NCBI GenBank assembly: GCA_965371945.1
Contig: CBDVAK010000115.1
Coordinates: 1 to 10,387 of the forward strand
DNA length: 10,387 bases
Origin: CBDVAK01 sp965371945
GTDB taxonomy: Bacteria > Pseudomonadota > Gammaproteobacteria > Competibacterales > JAHEDQ01
Direction: 5' to 3'
A program made the translations under genes and the position numbers. This document shows, piece after piece, positions 1 through 6,886 of the stretch. The notes beneath the pieces were generated by a model. It saw only the letters and a list, made by a program, of their open reading frames with translations, made no database searches and had not been told where the DNA came from. Positions within the stretch are counted from its first letter, which is position 1. Each line of letters begins with the position of its first letter.

Positions 1-47
1 CACGCTCAAAACCGAAAACCGGCATGCCGTGGGTATACAATCCATTC

Positions 48-1013
48 ATGTCCGATGATGAATTTTCCCTGATCGATCGTTGGTTCCGTCAGGTTGGGGC
101 CGAGGTTGCTGGGGTCGTGGTCGGAATCGGTGATGATTGTGCGTTGCTCGATATCGCCCGTGCTGACCGTTTGGCGGTAACCACCGATACGCTGGTTGCC
201 GGTGTTCACTTTCCACAGGGCAGCGAGCCATTCGACATCGGTTACAAGTCGCTGGCGGTCAGCCTCAGCGATCTGGCGGCGATGGGCGCCAAACCGGCGT
301 GGTTTACCCTGGCGTTGACCCTGCCCACGGCTGATGAAACCTGGCTGCGGTCCTTCAGTTCGGGATTGTTCGCGCTGGCGTCGAATGAGGATGTGGCGTT
401 GGTAGGCGGTGATACCACCCGCGGACCGTTGAGCGTCACGGTACAGGCCATGGGGTTGCAGACGGCCGGCCAGGCCCTGTTGCGCAGCGGGGCCTGTGTT
501 GGTGACCAGATCTGGGTGACCGGCACCTTGGGTGATGCTGCCGCGGGGCTGGTACTGGCGCGGTCAGCGGCATCATGCGTCAGTGATGATTGCGACTATC
601 TGCTGGGTCGCTTGCGACGTCCGCAGCCGCGGGTTGCCGCGGGTCTGGCACTGCTTGGAGTGGCCACAGCCGCTATCGATGTATCGGACGGGCTGGCGCA
701 GGATCTCGGCCATCTGCTGGATGCCAGTGAGGTGGGTGCGACGATCGAGCCCGCTGCCTTGCCGCTGTCAGGCGCGCTGAGCCGACGAATGTCACTGCAA
801 GCAGGGATCGATCTGGCTCTCACCGGGGGTGACGATTATGAACTGTGCTTTACGGTGCCGGCGCAGCGCACCCGGGCACTGTCGCGGTTGTCGCTCGGTG
901 ATCGGGTTCAAGCTACCAGGATCGGCACTATCGACCAGCAACCGGGATTGCGTGTGCGCAACCGCGATGGCCGGATAACACCGCTGGCGGCAGTCGGCTA
1001 CCGCCATTTTTGA
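48..1013 (+). CDS. thiL: Thiamine-monophosphate kinase ThiL
   Basis: ThiL phosphorylates thiamine monophosphate with ATP to give thiamine diphosphate, the last step of cofactor synthesis, in the cytosol. The 321-residue product has the length of the family (E. coli about 325). Its motifs run in the expected order: GIGDD at 26-30, the metal-site stretch TTDTLVAGVHF at 45-55, LSDLAAMGA at 73-81, GGDTTRG at 120-126, IDVSDG at 210-215 and GGDDYEL at 260-266. These Asp-rich loops are the nucleotide and magnesium sites of the PurM/ThiL fold. I chose the ATG at 48 because family members begin with a short acidic lead into EFSLI. An in-frame ATG at 24 would add eight residues, and neither start has a convincing Shine-Dalgarno site. 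pgpA follows after 7 bases, the common proteobacterial nusB-thiL-pgpA order. An open frame ending at 58 could be the tail of an upstream gene, but too little is present to identify it. Dxs in this window needs the ThiL product as cofactor. Confidence 0.97.
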   Translation: MSDDEFSLIDRWFRQVGAEVAGVVVGIGDDCALLDIARADRLAVTTDTLVAGVHFPQGSEPFDIGYKSLAVSLSDLAAMGAKPAWFTLALTLPTADETWLRSFSSGLFALASNEDVALVGGDTTRGPLSVTVQAMGLQTAGQALLRSGACVGDQIWVTGTLGDAAAGLVLARSAASCVSDDCDYLLGRLRRPQPRVAAGLALLGVATAAIDVSDGLAQDLGHLLDASEVGATIEPAALPLSGALSRRMSLQAGIDLALTGGDDYELCFTVPAQRTRALSRLSLGDRVQATRIGTIDQQPGLRVRNRDGRITPLAAVGYRHF

Positions 1014-1020
1014 GGGCATC

Positions 1021-1521
1021 ATGAAACCAGACATCGGCATGCTCAAGGATCCGGGCCATCTGTTGGCGCTGGGATTCGGTAGTGGTCTGGTACCGGTCGC
1101 CCCCGGCACCTTCGGCACGCTTGCGGCGGTGCCGATCTACCTGCTGGTATTGTCCCTGAATCTGCCGCTGATCGGCTATTTGCTGCTGATTCTGGCCGGT
1201 TCCTTGCTGGGCATCCGGATATGCGGACGAACTGCTCGCCAACTCGGAGTCCATGACCATCCGGCCATCGTTTGGGATGAAGTGATGGGGTATCTGCTGA
1301 CCATGACGGCTGCGCCTCCGGGGTGGGCGTGGGTTGTGGCGGGTTTTGTCGCGTTTCGAGTGTTGGATATCCTCAAACCCTGGCCCATCGGTCTGATCGA
1401 CCGGCGCCTGCAGGGGGGCACCGGCATCATAATGGATGATCTGCTGGCCGGGTTGGGCGCGTGTTTGGTGATACAGTTCGTCGCGCTGCTGATAAATTAC
1501 ACCGGTCTGGTGCAGGTATGA
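1021..1521 (+). CDS. pgpA: Phosphatidylglycerophosphatase A PgpA
   Basis: PgpA removes the phosphate from phosphatidylglycerophosphate to give phosphatidylglycerol, in the inner membrane. The 166-residue protein keeps the family signatures: GFGSGLVPVAPGTFGTLAA at 18-36, GVHDHPAIVWDE at 76-87, FRVLDILKPWPIGLIDRRL at 112-130 and GGTGIIMDDLLAG at 132-144. The acidic residues D79, D86-E87 and D139-D140 are the likely metal and catalytic positions. Hydrophobic stretches near 32-65, 88-113 and 140-158 fit the multi-pass topology. A GAGGG at 1012-1016, overlapping the thiL stop, serves as ribosome binding site four bases before the ATG. The gene lies 7 bases after thiL and 9 bases before the nuclease gene, so it is almost certainly cotranscribed with both. 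Confidence 0.96.
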   Translation: MKPDIGMLKDPGHLLALGFGSGLVPVAPGTFGTLAAVPIYLLVLSLNLPLIGYLLLILAGSLLGIRICGRTARQLGVHDHPAIVWDEVMGYLLTMTAAPPGWAWVVAGFVAFRVLDILKPWPIGLIDRRLQGGTGIIMDDLLAGLGACLVIQFVALLINYTGLVQV

Positions 1522-1530
1522 AGGGATCCG

Positions 1531-2091
1531 GTGCGCGCTGAAAGGATCAGGCGGTTCCTGGTCGGGCCGGCGGGACCGGTGCTGATATCCGCCATCGTGG
1601 TGCTGGGGTTTGCCGCCCCGCACTGGATGGACGGTCGTATGAGAACCGTTCCGCCGCAGGGCGCGCACCTTGCCTGCGGTGTATTTCGTGTCATCGATGG
1701 CGATACCGTGGACCTGGACTGCGACGGTGCCCTCATGAGGGTCCGGATCTGGGGTATCGATGCGCCCGAGATGGGCCAGCAGCCCTGGGGTATGCTGGCC
1801 AAAGACCATTTGCAGCGGCTGCTGGCCGGCGACTCGGTGGTGGCGCTGGTGGATGGCGAGGACAAATACGGGCGAGTGGTGGCGCGATTGCAACGAGATC
1901 ACACTGATGTTGGGCTGCAGATGGTGGATGCCGGTAAGGCGACCGTGCCCACTCGATATGTCAAGGATGCGCGCTACCGCGAGGCACGCAAGCAGGCTCA
2001 CAAGGCCGGCCTCGGCATTTGGTCGGTGGCCGGCGCCCAGCAAAAGCCCTGGGCATGGCGGCGCCTGAATCCGCGCGGCGGATCACGGTGA
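1531..2091 (+). CDS. Membrane-anchored or exported thermonuclease-like (SNase) protein
   Basis: This 186-residue protein of the staphylococcal nuclease (TNase) fold probably cleaves nucleic acid with calcium outside the cytoplasm. A short basic N-terminus (RAERIRR) leads into a hydrophobic segment at about 11-30, which looks like a signal peptide or signal anchor. I see no clear AxA cleavage site. The nuclease domain covers about 49-165. VIDGDTV at 54-60 supplies the metal ligand D58, RIWGIDAPE at 72-80 supplies R72, D77 and E80, and EDKYGR at 110-115 supplies R115. These match R35, D40, E43 and R87 of the Staphylococcus enzyme, with identical spacing between R72 and E80, so the active site appears intact. 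The start is GTG, supported by AAGGGA at 1521-1526. The stop TGA overlaps the next ATG by one base. The natural substrate is unknown: nutrient DNA, biofilm DNA and DNA import are all possible. Confidence 0.93.
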   Translation: MRAERIRRFLVGPAGPVLISAIVVLGFAAPHWMDGRMRTVPPQGAHLACGVFRVIDGDTVDLDCDGALMRVRIWGIDAPEMGQQPWGMLAKDHLQRLLAGDSVVALVDGEDKYGRVVARLQRDHTDVGLQMVDAGKATVPTRYVKDARYREARKQAHKAGLGIWSVAGAQQKPWAWRRLNPRGGSR

Positions 2092-3749
2092 TGACGCTGA
2101 CAGCCGGCGCACCAGCCGACAATGGTGAGGTGCTGCTCTACGGAGCCCGTTTCGGGCTTCGCAAAGACCCGTTCCGGGGCACGCCTGACAAGCATTTCTT
2201 CTTTGCCAGCCCCGACTACCGCGGCGCCGCGCTGGAGTTGCAGGCGGCGATGACGGTTGCCGACGGCGTTTGTCTGCTGAGTGGTCCGGCAGGATGCGGC
2301 AAGACGTTGTTGCTGCACTACGCTCTGGATGCGTTGGATGGCCAGGTGCCGAGGGCCCTGATCTGGAACGCGAACCTCGGCTATGAGGATCTCCTGATTT
2401 CGATCTGCGCCAGGCTGGGCGCTCAACAGGCGCAGCAACGTGGCGTCGACGCAAGCCGCGTGCTGCAATCGCTGGCCGCCGACAGTGTGTCAGCTGGTTT
2501 CACGCCGGTAGTGGTGGTGGATGAGGCTCATCATCTGCCGGATGCCGTACTCGAGCGATTAGACGAACTTTGCGCCTTGCAGGTCGACGGCCGCCAGGCG
2601 CTGTCGATCGTGTTGGCTGCGGAATCACGAGGGGTCGAGCGGATCCGCTCGGCGTTGGGCAATGGGACGCTGCGCCGGCGACTCACTGTGCACCGTCTCG
2701 ACCGCTCGGCGGTGGATCGGTATGTTCAGCATCGACTGCAAGTTGCCGGAGCAGAGCAGCCGATCTTCGATGAGCGCGCGCTGCAACGTATCCACGTCCT
2801 CTCCGAAGGCGTGCCGAGGGTCATCAACCTGCTGGCGGGGAAGGCTTTGTTCATGGCCGACCTGGCAGACCGGGATCTGGTGTCGGTTGAACTCATCGAT
2901 GAAGTGGCGGGTGAGCTTTGGGGCAGCGGCGTTGGCAACGTCCACGTGTTTCCGCCGGGCGCCGCGACCACAACCCCGGTCAGGGAAGTGGCCGACACCG
3001 TCGAGGTTGCACCGCATTTGGAAGCAAGCGAACCGATGCTGTACCCGGCTCCCGAGTCGGCGTCACCGGTACCTGGCGCAACGCCGCTTGATTCAGAGCA
3101 GGATCGTGCCGCCGGGATCACCGATCCCGTTGATTCCGGGCGGTGGTTGACGGGCACTGTGGCGGTCGTCCTGTTGATCCTGGGGATGCTGCTGGCAGCG
3201 CTGCTGTTGACACCGCAGGGACGGCTCTGGCTACAGGCGGAAGGAGTCGGTTTTCTGGTTCCCGGAGGTGTGAGAAGCCCCGCTCCGGATGTGCCTGCGA
3301 AAACCCCGGCACCACCATCACAGACTTCAACGACGCCACGACTGCAGGGCAGTCGCGCGCCCCAGCCGGTCGATGGTGGCACCATGGCGGGCGAAGATGG
3401 GGCCCCGGAACTCATGCTGCGGGCACAGATTCGTGCTTTGCTGCAAAGCGCCGTCATCCATGTCAATGTGCAGCGGCTGGTTACACCACCGGGTTACAAT
3501 GCCTGGGAGGACTATCGTCGGGTGCTCGATCTGGAGCCTGGCCACCCGGCCGCAGTGCAGGGAATCCGCGCCATCCAGTTGCGACTTACGCGCTGGGCCA
3601 GGACCGCGGAACGGCGCGGTGACTGGGCGGCCGCAGCAGCCTACTACCGAAAAGCGCTGCAAGTGGCCCCCGACTCCGCCGAGCTGGCCGAGGCGTGGCA
3701 GCGCGCCAGTGCTGAACTGCTGGAATCAGGGGGCAGCGGAACACCCTGA
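2091..3749 (+). CDS. ExeA/GspA-like AAA ATPase with one TM helix and TPR-like C-terminus
   Basis: The N-terminal part resembles the ATPase domain of ExeA/GspA and MshM, which work in type II secretion or pilus assembly. The FGLRKDPF lead at 21-28 is typical. Walker A is GPAGCGKT (65-72) and Walker B VVVVDEAHH (140-148, D144 and E145). An RRR at 195-197 may include the arginine finger, and SEGVPRVINLLAG (238-250) is the sensor-2 region. A Pro/Ala-rich linker precedes one transmembrane helix at about 352-374, so the ATPase is cytoplasmic and the rest periplasmic. ExeA usually ends in a peptidoglycan-binding domain. Here the tail has another Pro/Thr-rich linker and helical TPR-like units near 465-490 and 500-540 (RRGDWAAAAAYYRKALQVAP is typical TPR). 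The start at 2091 is set by the one-base overlap with the nuclease stop; in-frame ATGs at 2019 and 2055 lie inside that gene. No gspB or other secretion gene is in view. The ATPase fold is sure; the cellular job is not. Confidence 0.88.
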   Translation: MTLTAGAPADNGEVLLYGARFGLRKDPFRGTPDKHFFFASPDYRGAALELQAAMTVADGVCLLSGPAGCGKTLLLHYALDALDGQVPRALIWNANLGYEDLLISICARLGAQQAQQRGVDASRVLQSLAADSVSAGFTPVVVVDEAHHLPDAVLERLDELCALQVDGRQALSIVLAAESRGVERIRSALGNGTLRRRLTVHRLDRSAVDRYVQHRLQVAGAEQPIFDERALQRIHVLSEGVPRVINLLAGKALFMADLADRDLVSVELIDEVAGELWGSGVGNVHVFPPGAATTTPVREVADTVEVAPHLEASEPMLYPAPESASPVPGATPLDSEQDRAAGITDPVDSGRWLTGTVAVVLLILGMLLAALLLTPQGRLWLQAEGVGFLVPGGVRSPAPDVPAKTPAPPSQTSTTPRLQGSRAPQPVDGGTMAGEDGAPELMLRAQIRALLQSAVIHVNVQRLVTPPGYNAWEDYRRVLDLEPGHPAAVQGIRAIQLRLTRWARTAERRGDWAAAAAYYRKALQVAPDSAELAEAWQRASAELLESGGSGTP

Positions 3750-3770
3750 GGAGCTGTCGTCTTAGGCAAT

Positions 3771-3801
3771 TTGACAGAAAACGTCGAAACTGCTCAATAA
3801 C
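3771..3801 (+). promoter_or_regulatory. Possible promoter reading into the structured repeat
   Basis: A perfect TTGACA lies at 3771-3776, 22 bases after the ATPase stop codon. The best -10 match is AATAAC (3796-3801, four of six), formed by the left inverted repeat of the element, at a long spacing of 19 bases. If active, it would start a short RNA just inside the element. The long spacer and weak -10 make this doubtful. Confidence 0.2.
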
Positions 3802-3946
3802 CCGGGGCGTTGGCCGCCGTGACGTGGGTGCGGGTAGTGCCTTGCGGGACCGTCAGCGGCAGGGATGCCGCTGTCGAGCCTACAGGGATGTATTTACGGC
3901 GTGTCCTGGAAGGCGCTGCCCGCACCCGCATTGCCCCGGGTTATTG
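3795..3946 (+). repeat. 152-base structured repeat element with terminal inverted repeats
   Basis: The ends are a perfect 14-base inverted pair, CAATAACCCGGGGC at 3795-3808 and its complement at 3933-3946. After an asymmetric gap (17 bases left, 5 right) the arms pair again: 3826-3850 with 3903-3927 in a single register, with one G-G mismatch and three G-T pairs. CGT at 3851-3853 can then pair with ACG at 3896-3898, closing a three-way junction that carries two small hairpins. The element fills most of the 219-base gap between the convergent ATPase gene and folE2. A left-arm-only copy lies in ispA (minus strand, 7860-7930), so this is a dispersed repeat. I see no target-site duplication and no T-run, so it is not a classic terminator, although so stable a stem between convergent genes could still limit read-through or protect 3' ends. 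It resembles ERIC- or MITE-like palindromic elements in form; I cannot assign it to a named family. Confidence 0.85.
3854..3892 (+). promoter_or_regulatory. Twin GGGA-loop hairpins resembling CsrA/RsmA sites
   Basis: Hairpin 1 is a perfect 8-bp stem (CAGCGGCA with TGCCGCTG) around a GGGA loop at 3862-3865. Hairpin 2 is a 4-bp stem (TACA with TGTA) around GGGA at 3885-3888. Both show CAGGGATG, and the second contains TACAGGGATGT, which matches 11 of the 12 positions of the published CsrA selection consensus RUACARGGAUGU. The motif occurs only in RNA copied from the plus strand, as read-through from the ATPase operon would give. The structure is plain in the sequence; binding by a Csr-type protein is inference. 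Confidence 0.5.
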
Positions 3947-3968
3947 GAGAAATCACCTGCCAATCGCC

Positions 3969-4772
3969 TTAGTTGGACTCGATCATCGCGTAAGCCGAAT
4001 GATTGTGGATCGACTCGAAATTCTCCGACTCCACTACGAACCCTTCGATGCGCTCGTCCGCCCTGAGGTGGACCGCGACATCGCGAACCATGTCCTCGAC
4101 GAACTTTGGATTCCGGTAGGCACGCTCCGTTACATGTTTCTCATCGGGGCGTTTGAGCAACCCATAGAGCTCACAGGAGGCTTCCTGTTCCACCATCTCG
4201 ATCAGTTCCTCGATCCAGATAAATTGCTTGATGCGTACGTTCAGGGTGACATGGGAACGTTGATTGTGGGCTCCGAAGTCGGAAATGCTCTTGGAGCAGG
4301 GACACAGGCTGGTGACCGGTACCACCACTTTGACGTTCATGCAGGGCTTGCCGTTGTGGATTTCGCCGATGAAGGTGACCCGGTAGTCCATCAAGCTCTT
4401 GACACCCGATACCGGTGCAGCCTTGTTGATGAAGTAGGGGAACGTCATTTCTATGTGGCCGGCCTGTGCCTCGAGCCGGACCGTCATTTCTGACAGCATC
4501 TCCTTGAAGGAGTGGACCGAAATCTCCTTCTCGTGATGGTTGAGTATCTCCACGAAACGGGACATGTGCGTGCCCTTGAAGTTGTGCGGCAGGTTGACGT
4601 ACATGTTGAAAGACGCGATCGTATGCTGCTCGCCGTCGCTGCGGTCGCGAACCCTGACCGGGTGCAGAATCTCCTTGATCCCCACCTTGTTGATGGGTAT
4701 CCGACGACTGTCGGGGCTACCCTGTACATCTTCCATCGGTGCGACGTTGGTTACCTGGGTGGCCTGTGTCAT
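3969..4772 (-). CDS. folE2: GTP cyclohydrolase IB FolE2
   Basis: FolE2 converts GTP to 7,8-dihydroneopterin triphosphate, the first step toward tetrahydrofolate and queuosine, as a metal-flexible alternative to the zinc enzyme FolE. The 267-residue protein has the full family length. SLCPCSKSIS at 155-164 places C157, and GAHNQRS at 167-173 places H169. With E211 in the PDEKHVTE stretch these fit, in spacing, the Cys, His and Glu metal ligands described for the Neisseria enzyme (from memory). The HNHSAYA ending at 256-262 is also typical. The ATG at 4772 is favoured by a GGAG eight bases upstream; the frame stays open to 4853, but those residues look like untranslated leader. It is last in the minus-strand cluster, 155 bases after dxs, with its own candidate promoter. 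FolE2 is zinc-repressed in some bacteria, but I found no convincing Zur box. Downstream, its transcript would run into the structured repeat. Confidence 0.96.
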   Translation of the reverse strand: MTQATQVTNVAPMEDVQGSPDSRRIPINKVGIKEILHPVRVRDRSDGEQHTIASFNMYVNLPHNFKGTHMSRFVEILNHHEKEISVHSFKEMLSEMTVRLEAQAGHIEMTFPYFINKAAPVSGVKSLMDYRVTFIGEIHNGKPCMNVKVVVPVTSLCPCSKSISDFGAHNQRSHVTLNVRIKQFIWIEELIEMVEQEASCELYGLLKRPDEKHVTERAYRNPKFVEDMVRDVAVHLRADERIEGFVVESENFESIHNHSAYAMIESN

Positions 4773-4804
4773 AGCGTTTTCTCCAAGGTTGCCGGTGGCA
4801 GCTC

Positions 4805-4821
4805 GGGTACTCTGTATACCC
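4805..4821 (-). promoter_or_regulatory. Small dyad in the folE2 leader
   Basis: GGGTA and TACCC are separated by seven bases, forming a 17-base inverted repeat whose near edge is 32 bases upstream of the folE2 start. On the minus strand it follows a run of five A. It could be an operator or a short leader hairpin, and the size is compatible with chance. No regulator family is recognised. Confidence 0.2.
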
Positions 4822-4890
4822 TTTTTGGTCCGCTCGCGTGGTCCGGCAAACAAATTCCTGACTAATTAACTCGGAAATACGGATTGGCGG

Positions 4891-4919
4891 ATGTTACCCG
4901 AGACCACGGGCAGTGACAA
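4891..4919 (-). promoter_or_regulatory. Candidate sigma-70 promoter for folE2
   Basis: On the minus strand TTGTCA (five of six to the -35 consensus) is followed after exactly 17 bases by TAACAT (four of six to the -10). Transcription would begin near 4884 and leave a leader of roughly 110 bases before the folE2 ATG. It lies in the gap between the dxs stop and folE2. Confidence 0.45.
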
Positions 4920-4927
4920 ACGGTCGC

Positions 4928-6796
4928 TCAGGCCGCGGCCAGAATCCAGTGTTGCAGCCGGCTGGCGAGGCTGGCGTGGTCGAGGCCGCACTGGGCCAGC
5001 AGTTCTTCGCGGCTGCCCTGTTCGAGGTTGCGATCAGGCAATCCGAGGTTGAGAATCGGGGTGGTGATATCGTGTGCTGCCAGCAATTCGTTGACCGCGC
5101 TGCCGGCACCGCCCAGCACCGCATTTTCCTCGATGGTCACCAGACGGCGGTGGTCTGCGGCCATCTCCAGCACGATCCCTTGGTCCAGCGGCTTGACGAA
5201 TCGCATGTTGATCAAGGTGGCGTCGAGTTGCTCCGCCACGTCCTGCACCTCGGCGAGCAGGGTGCCGAATACCAGGATCGCCAGCCCGCTTCCCCGGCGC
5301 CGCACCTGGGCCTTGCCGACGGGCAGTGTCTCCAGGGTGGTGGCAACCGGAACACCCGGTCCCCGTCCCCGCGGATAACGCACTGCCGCCGGGCCCTGCA
5401 ACTGGAACCCGGTGCTCAGCATCTGCCGGCATTCATTCTCGTCAGCCGGTGTCATGATCACCATATTGGGAATACAGCGCAGGTAGCTGAGATCGAAGCT
5501 GCCGGCATGCGTGGGTCCGTCCGGCCCAACCAGTCCGGCGCGGTCGATGGCGAAAAGCACTGGCAGATTCTGCACCGCGACATCGTGTATCAGTTGGTCG
5601 TAAGCGCGTTGCAAAAAGGTGGAATAGATGGCGACCACCGGTTTCATTCCCGCGCAAGCAAGCCCGGCGGCCAGCGTCACACTGTGTTGTTCGGCGATGG
5701 CCACATCCGCGTAGCGGTCCGGAAAGCGTTCCGAAAAAGCTACCAGGCCGGAGCCTTCGCGCATCGCCGGGGTGATCCCGAACAGACGGATGTCGCGGGT
5801 GGCCATGTCGCACAGCCATTGACCGAAAACTTCGGTAAAGGTGGGGCCCTGGCTGCCGCGGCTGGCGGCGATGCCCGTTTGCGGATCAAAGCTGGAGACG
5901 CCGTGATATTTCACCGGTTTCTTTTCAGCCGGAGGGTAACCCTTGCCCTTGCGAGTGACCACATGCAGCAGCCGGGGCCCTTCAAGATCACGAAGGTTGG
6001 CCAGGGTACCGATCAGATTGGGTAAATCGTGGCCGTCCACGGGGCCAAAATAGTTGAAACCCATTTCCTCGAAGATCGTTCCGGGCATGACCATACCCTT
6101 GAAATGCTCTTCCGCTCGGCGTGCCATTTCCCACATCGGCGGCACGTGGCTGAGCACCTTCTTGCCCCCCTCTCTCATCGACGACAGCATTCTGCCGGAG
6201 AGCAGCCGGGCCAGGTGGTTGGACAGGGCGCCGACATTGGGCGAAATCGACATCTCGTTGTCGTTGAGCACCACCAGTACATCGGCCTTTATGTCGCCGC
6301 CATGATTGAGTGCTTCGAAAGCTATGCCGGCGCTCAGGGCACCGTCACCGATGATGGCCACGGACTTGTGCTCCAGCCCCAGCAGGCGATCGGCGATGGA
6401 CATGCCGATGGCTGCACTGATTGAGGTGCTGGAATGGCCCACGCCAAAGGCGTCATACTCACTTTCCGCGCGACGCGGGAAAGGAGCCAGGCCGTTGAGC
6501 TTGCGTATGCTCCGCAACTGTTCCCGACGTCCGGTCAGTATCTTGTGCGCGTAAGTCTGATGACCGACGTCCCACACCAGGTGATCATCGGGTGTGTTGA
6601 AGATATAGTGCAGTGCCACGGTCAGTTCCACGGCACCCAGATTGGCGCCGAAGTGGCCACCACTGCGGGAAACCGAGTCGATCAGGAAATCACGCAGTTC
6701 GCTCGTCAACTGCGCCAGAGCGTTTTCCGGCAGAGCGCGAAGGTCGGCTGGCGAGTCGATGGTCCTGAGCAGGGAGAAAGTCTGATCTGTGGTCAT
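4928..6796 (-). CDS. dxs: 1-deoxy-D-xylulose-5-phosphate synthase Dxs
   Basis: Dxs condenses pyruvate and glyceraldehyde 3-phosphate to 1-deoxy-D-xylulose 5-phosphate with thiamine diphosphate and magnesium, the entry step of the MEP isoprenoid pathway. At 622 residues it matches the E. coli enzyme. SGGHFGANLG at 45-54 carries the catalytic-site H48. The thiamine diphosphate motif runs from GDGALSAG (150-157) to NDN (178-180). The second half has AIAEQH (367-371 region) with catalytic E369, YSTFLQRAYDQ (391-401) with substrate-binding R397, and GPDGPTHAGSFDLSYLR (424-440). All three transketolase-like domains are present. The ATG at 6796 fits the family start. The only Shine-Dalgarno candidate, GGAG, is about 15 bases upstream, so initiation may be modest. 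It follows ispA by 155 bases, a gap holding a candidate promoter and a stem-loop. Its cofactor is the product of ThiL, encoded in this window. Confidence 0.98.
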   Translation of the reverse strand: MTTDQTFSLLRTIDSPADLRALPENALAQLTSELRDFLIDSVSRSGGHFGANLGAVELTVALHYIFNTPDDHLVWDVGHQTYAHKILTGRREQLRSIRKLNGLAPFPRRAESEYDAFGVGHSSTSISAAIGMSIADRLLGLEHKSVAIIGDGALSAGIAFEALNHGGDIKADVLVVLNDNEMSISPNVGALSNHLARLLSGRMLSSMREGGKKVLSHVPPMWEMARRAEEHFKGMVMPGTIFEEMGFNYFGPVDGHDLPNLIGTLANLRDLEGPRLLHVVTRKGKGYPPAEKKPVKYHGVSSFDPQTGIAASRGSQGPTFTEVFGQWLCDMATRDIRLFGITPAMREGSGLVAFSERFPDRYADVAIAEQHSVTLAAGLACAGMKPVVAIYSTFLQRAYDQLIHDVAVQNLPVLFAIDRAGLVGPDGPTHAGSFDLSYLRCIPNMVIMTPADENECRQMLSTGFQLQGPAAVRYPRGRGPGVPVATTLETLPVGKAQVRRRGSGLAILVFGTLLAEVQDVAEQLDATLINMRFVKPLDQGIVLEMAADHRRLVTIEENAVLGGAGSAVNELLAAHDITTPILNLGLPDRNLEQGSREELLAQCGLDHASLASRLQHWILAAA

Positions 6797-6886
6797 GCGC
6801 TGCGTTACCAGCTCCGCGCTGTTGCGGCGACGCGCGGTAACGGTCCCCGACGCCGATCGATCACCCCCGGGTGGGCGAAGGAGCGC

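Noticed and set aside
31..41. TATACAAT as a -10 box before thiL
   Set aside because: No acceptable -35 lies at the right distance, and the start would fall at or beyond the likely start codon. thiL is probably read from an upstream gene.
24..47. Earlier ATG for thiL adding eight residues
   Set aside because: The added residues do not resemble ThiL N-termini and no Shine-Dalgarno site precedes it. It is not excluded, only less likely.
928..2043. Long open frame (371 codons) on the minus strand across pgpA and the nuclease gene
   Set aside because: It is antisense to thiL, pgpA and the nuclease, all with clear family motifs. Its translation is low-complexity (rich in Gln, His, Arg, Pro), as expected from a GC-rich complementary strand.
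2726..3466. Minus-strand open frame of 246 codons within the ATPase gene
   Set aside because: It is Ser/Thr/Pro-rich and wholly antisense to the linker and transmembrane part of the ATPase. No start signal or homology is evident.
3824..4066. Small protein of about 80 residues starting in the repeat
   Set aside because: The Cys- and Arg-rich translation comes from the structured repeat and then from the folE2 complement. Such products are typical false gene calls on this type of element.
3810..4493. Open frame on the plus strand from the repeat into folE2
   Set aside because: It starts inside the structured repeat and then runs antisense to folE2, with no ribosome site and no recognisable domain.
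4895..4912. Hairpin CCCG/CGGG as a dxs terminator
   Set aside because: Only four base pairs and no T-run follow. It also forms the spacer of the better-supported folE2 promoter.
4913..6025. Long open frame (370 codons) on the plus strand across the dxs region
   Set aside because: It is antisense to dxs, whose motifs are intact, and its product resembles no family. It is a complementary-strand shadow.
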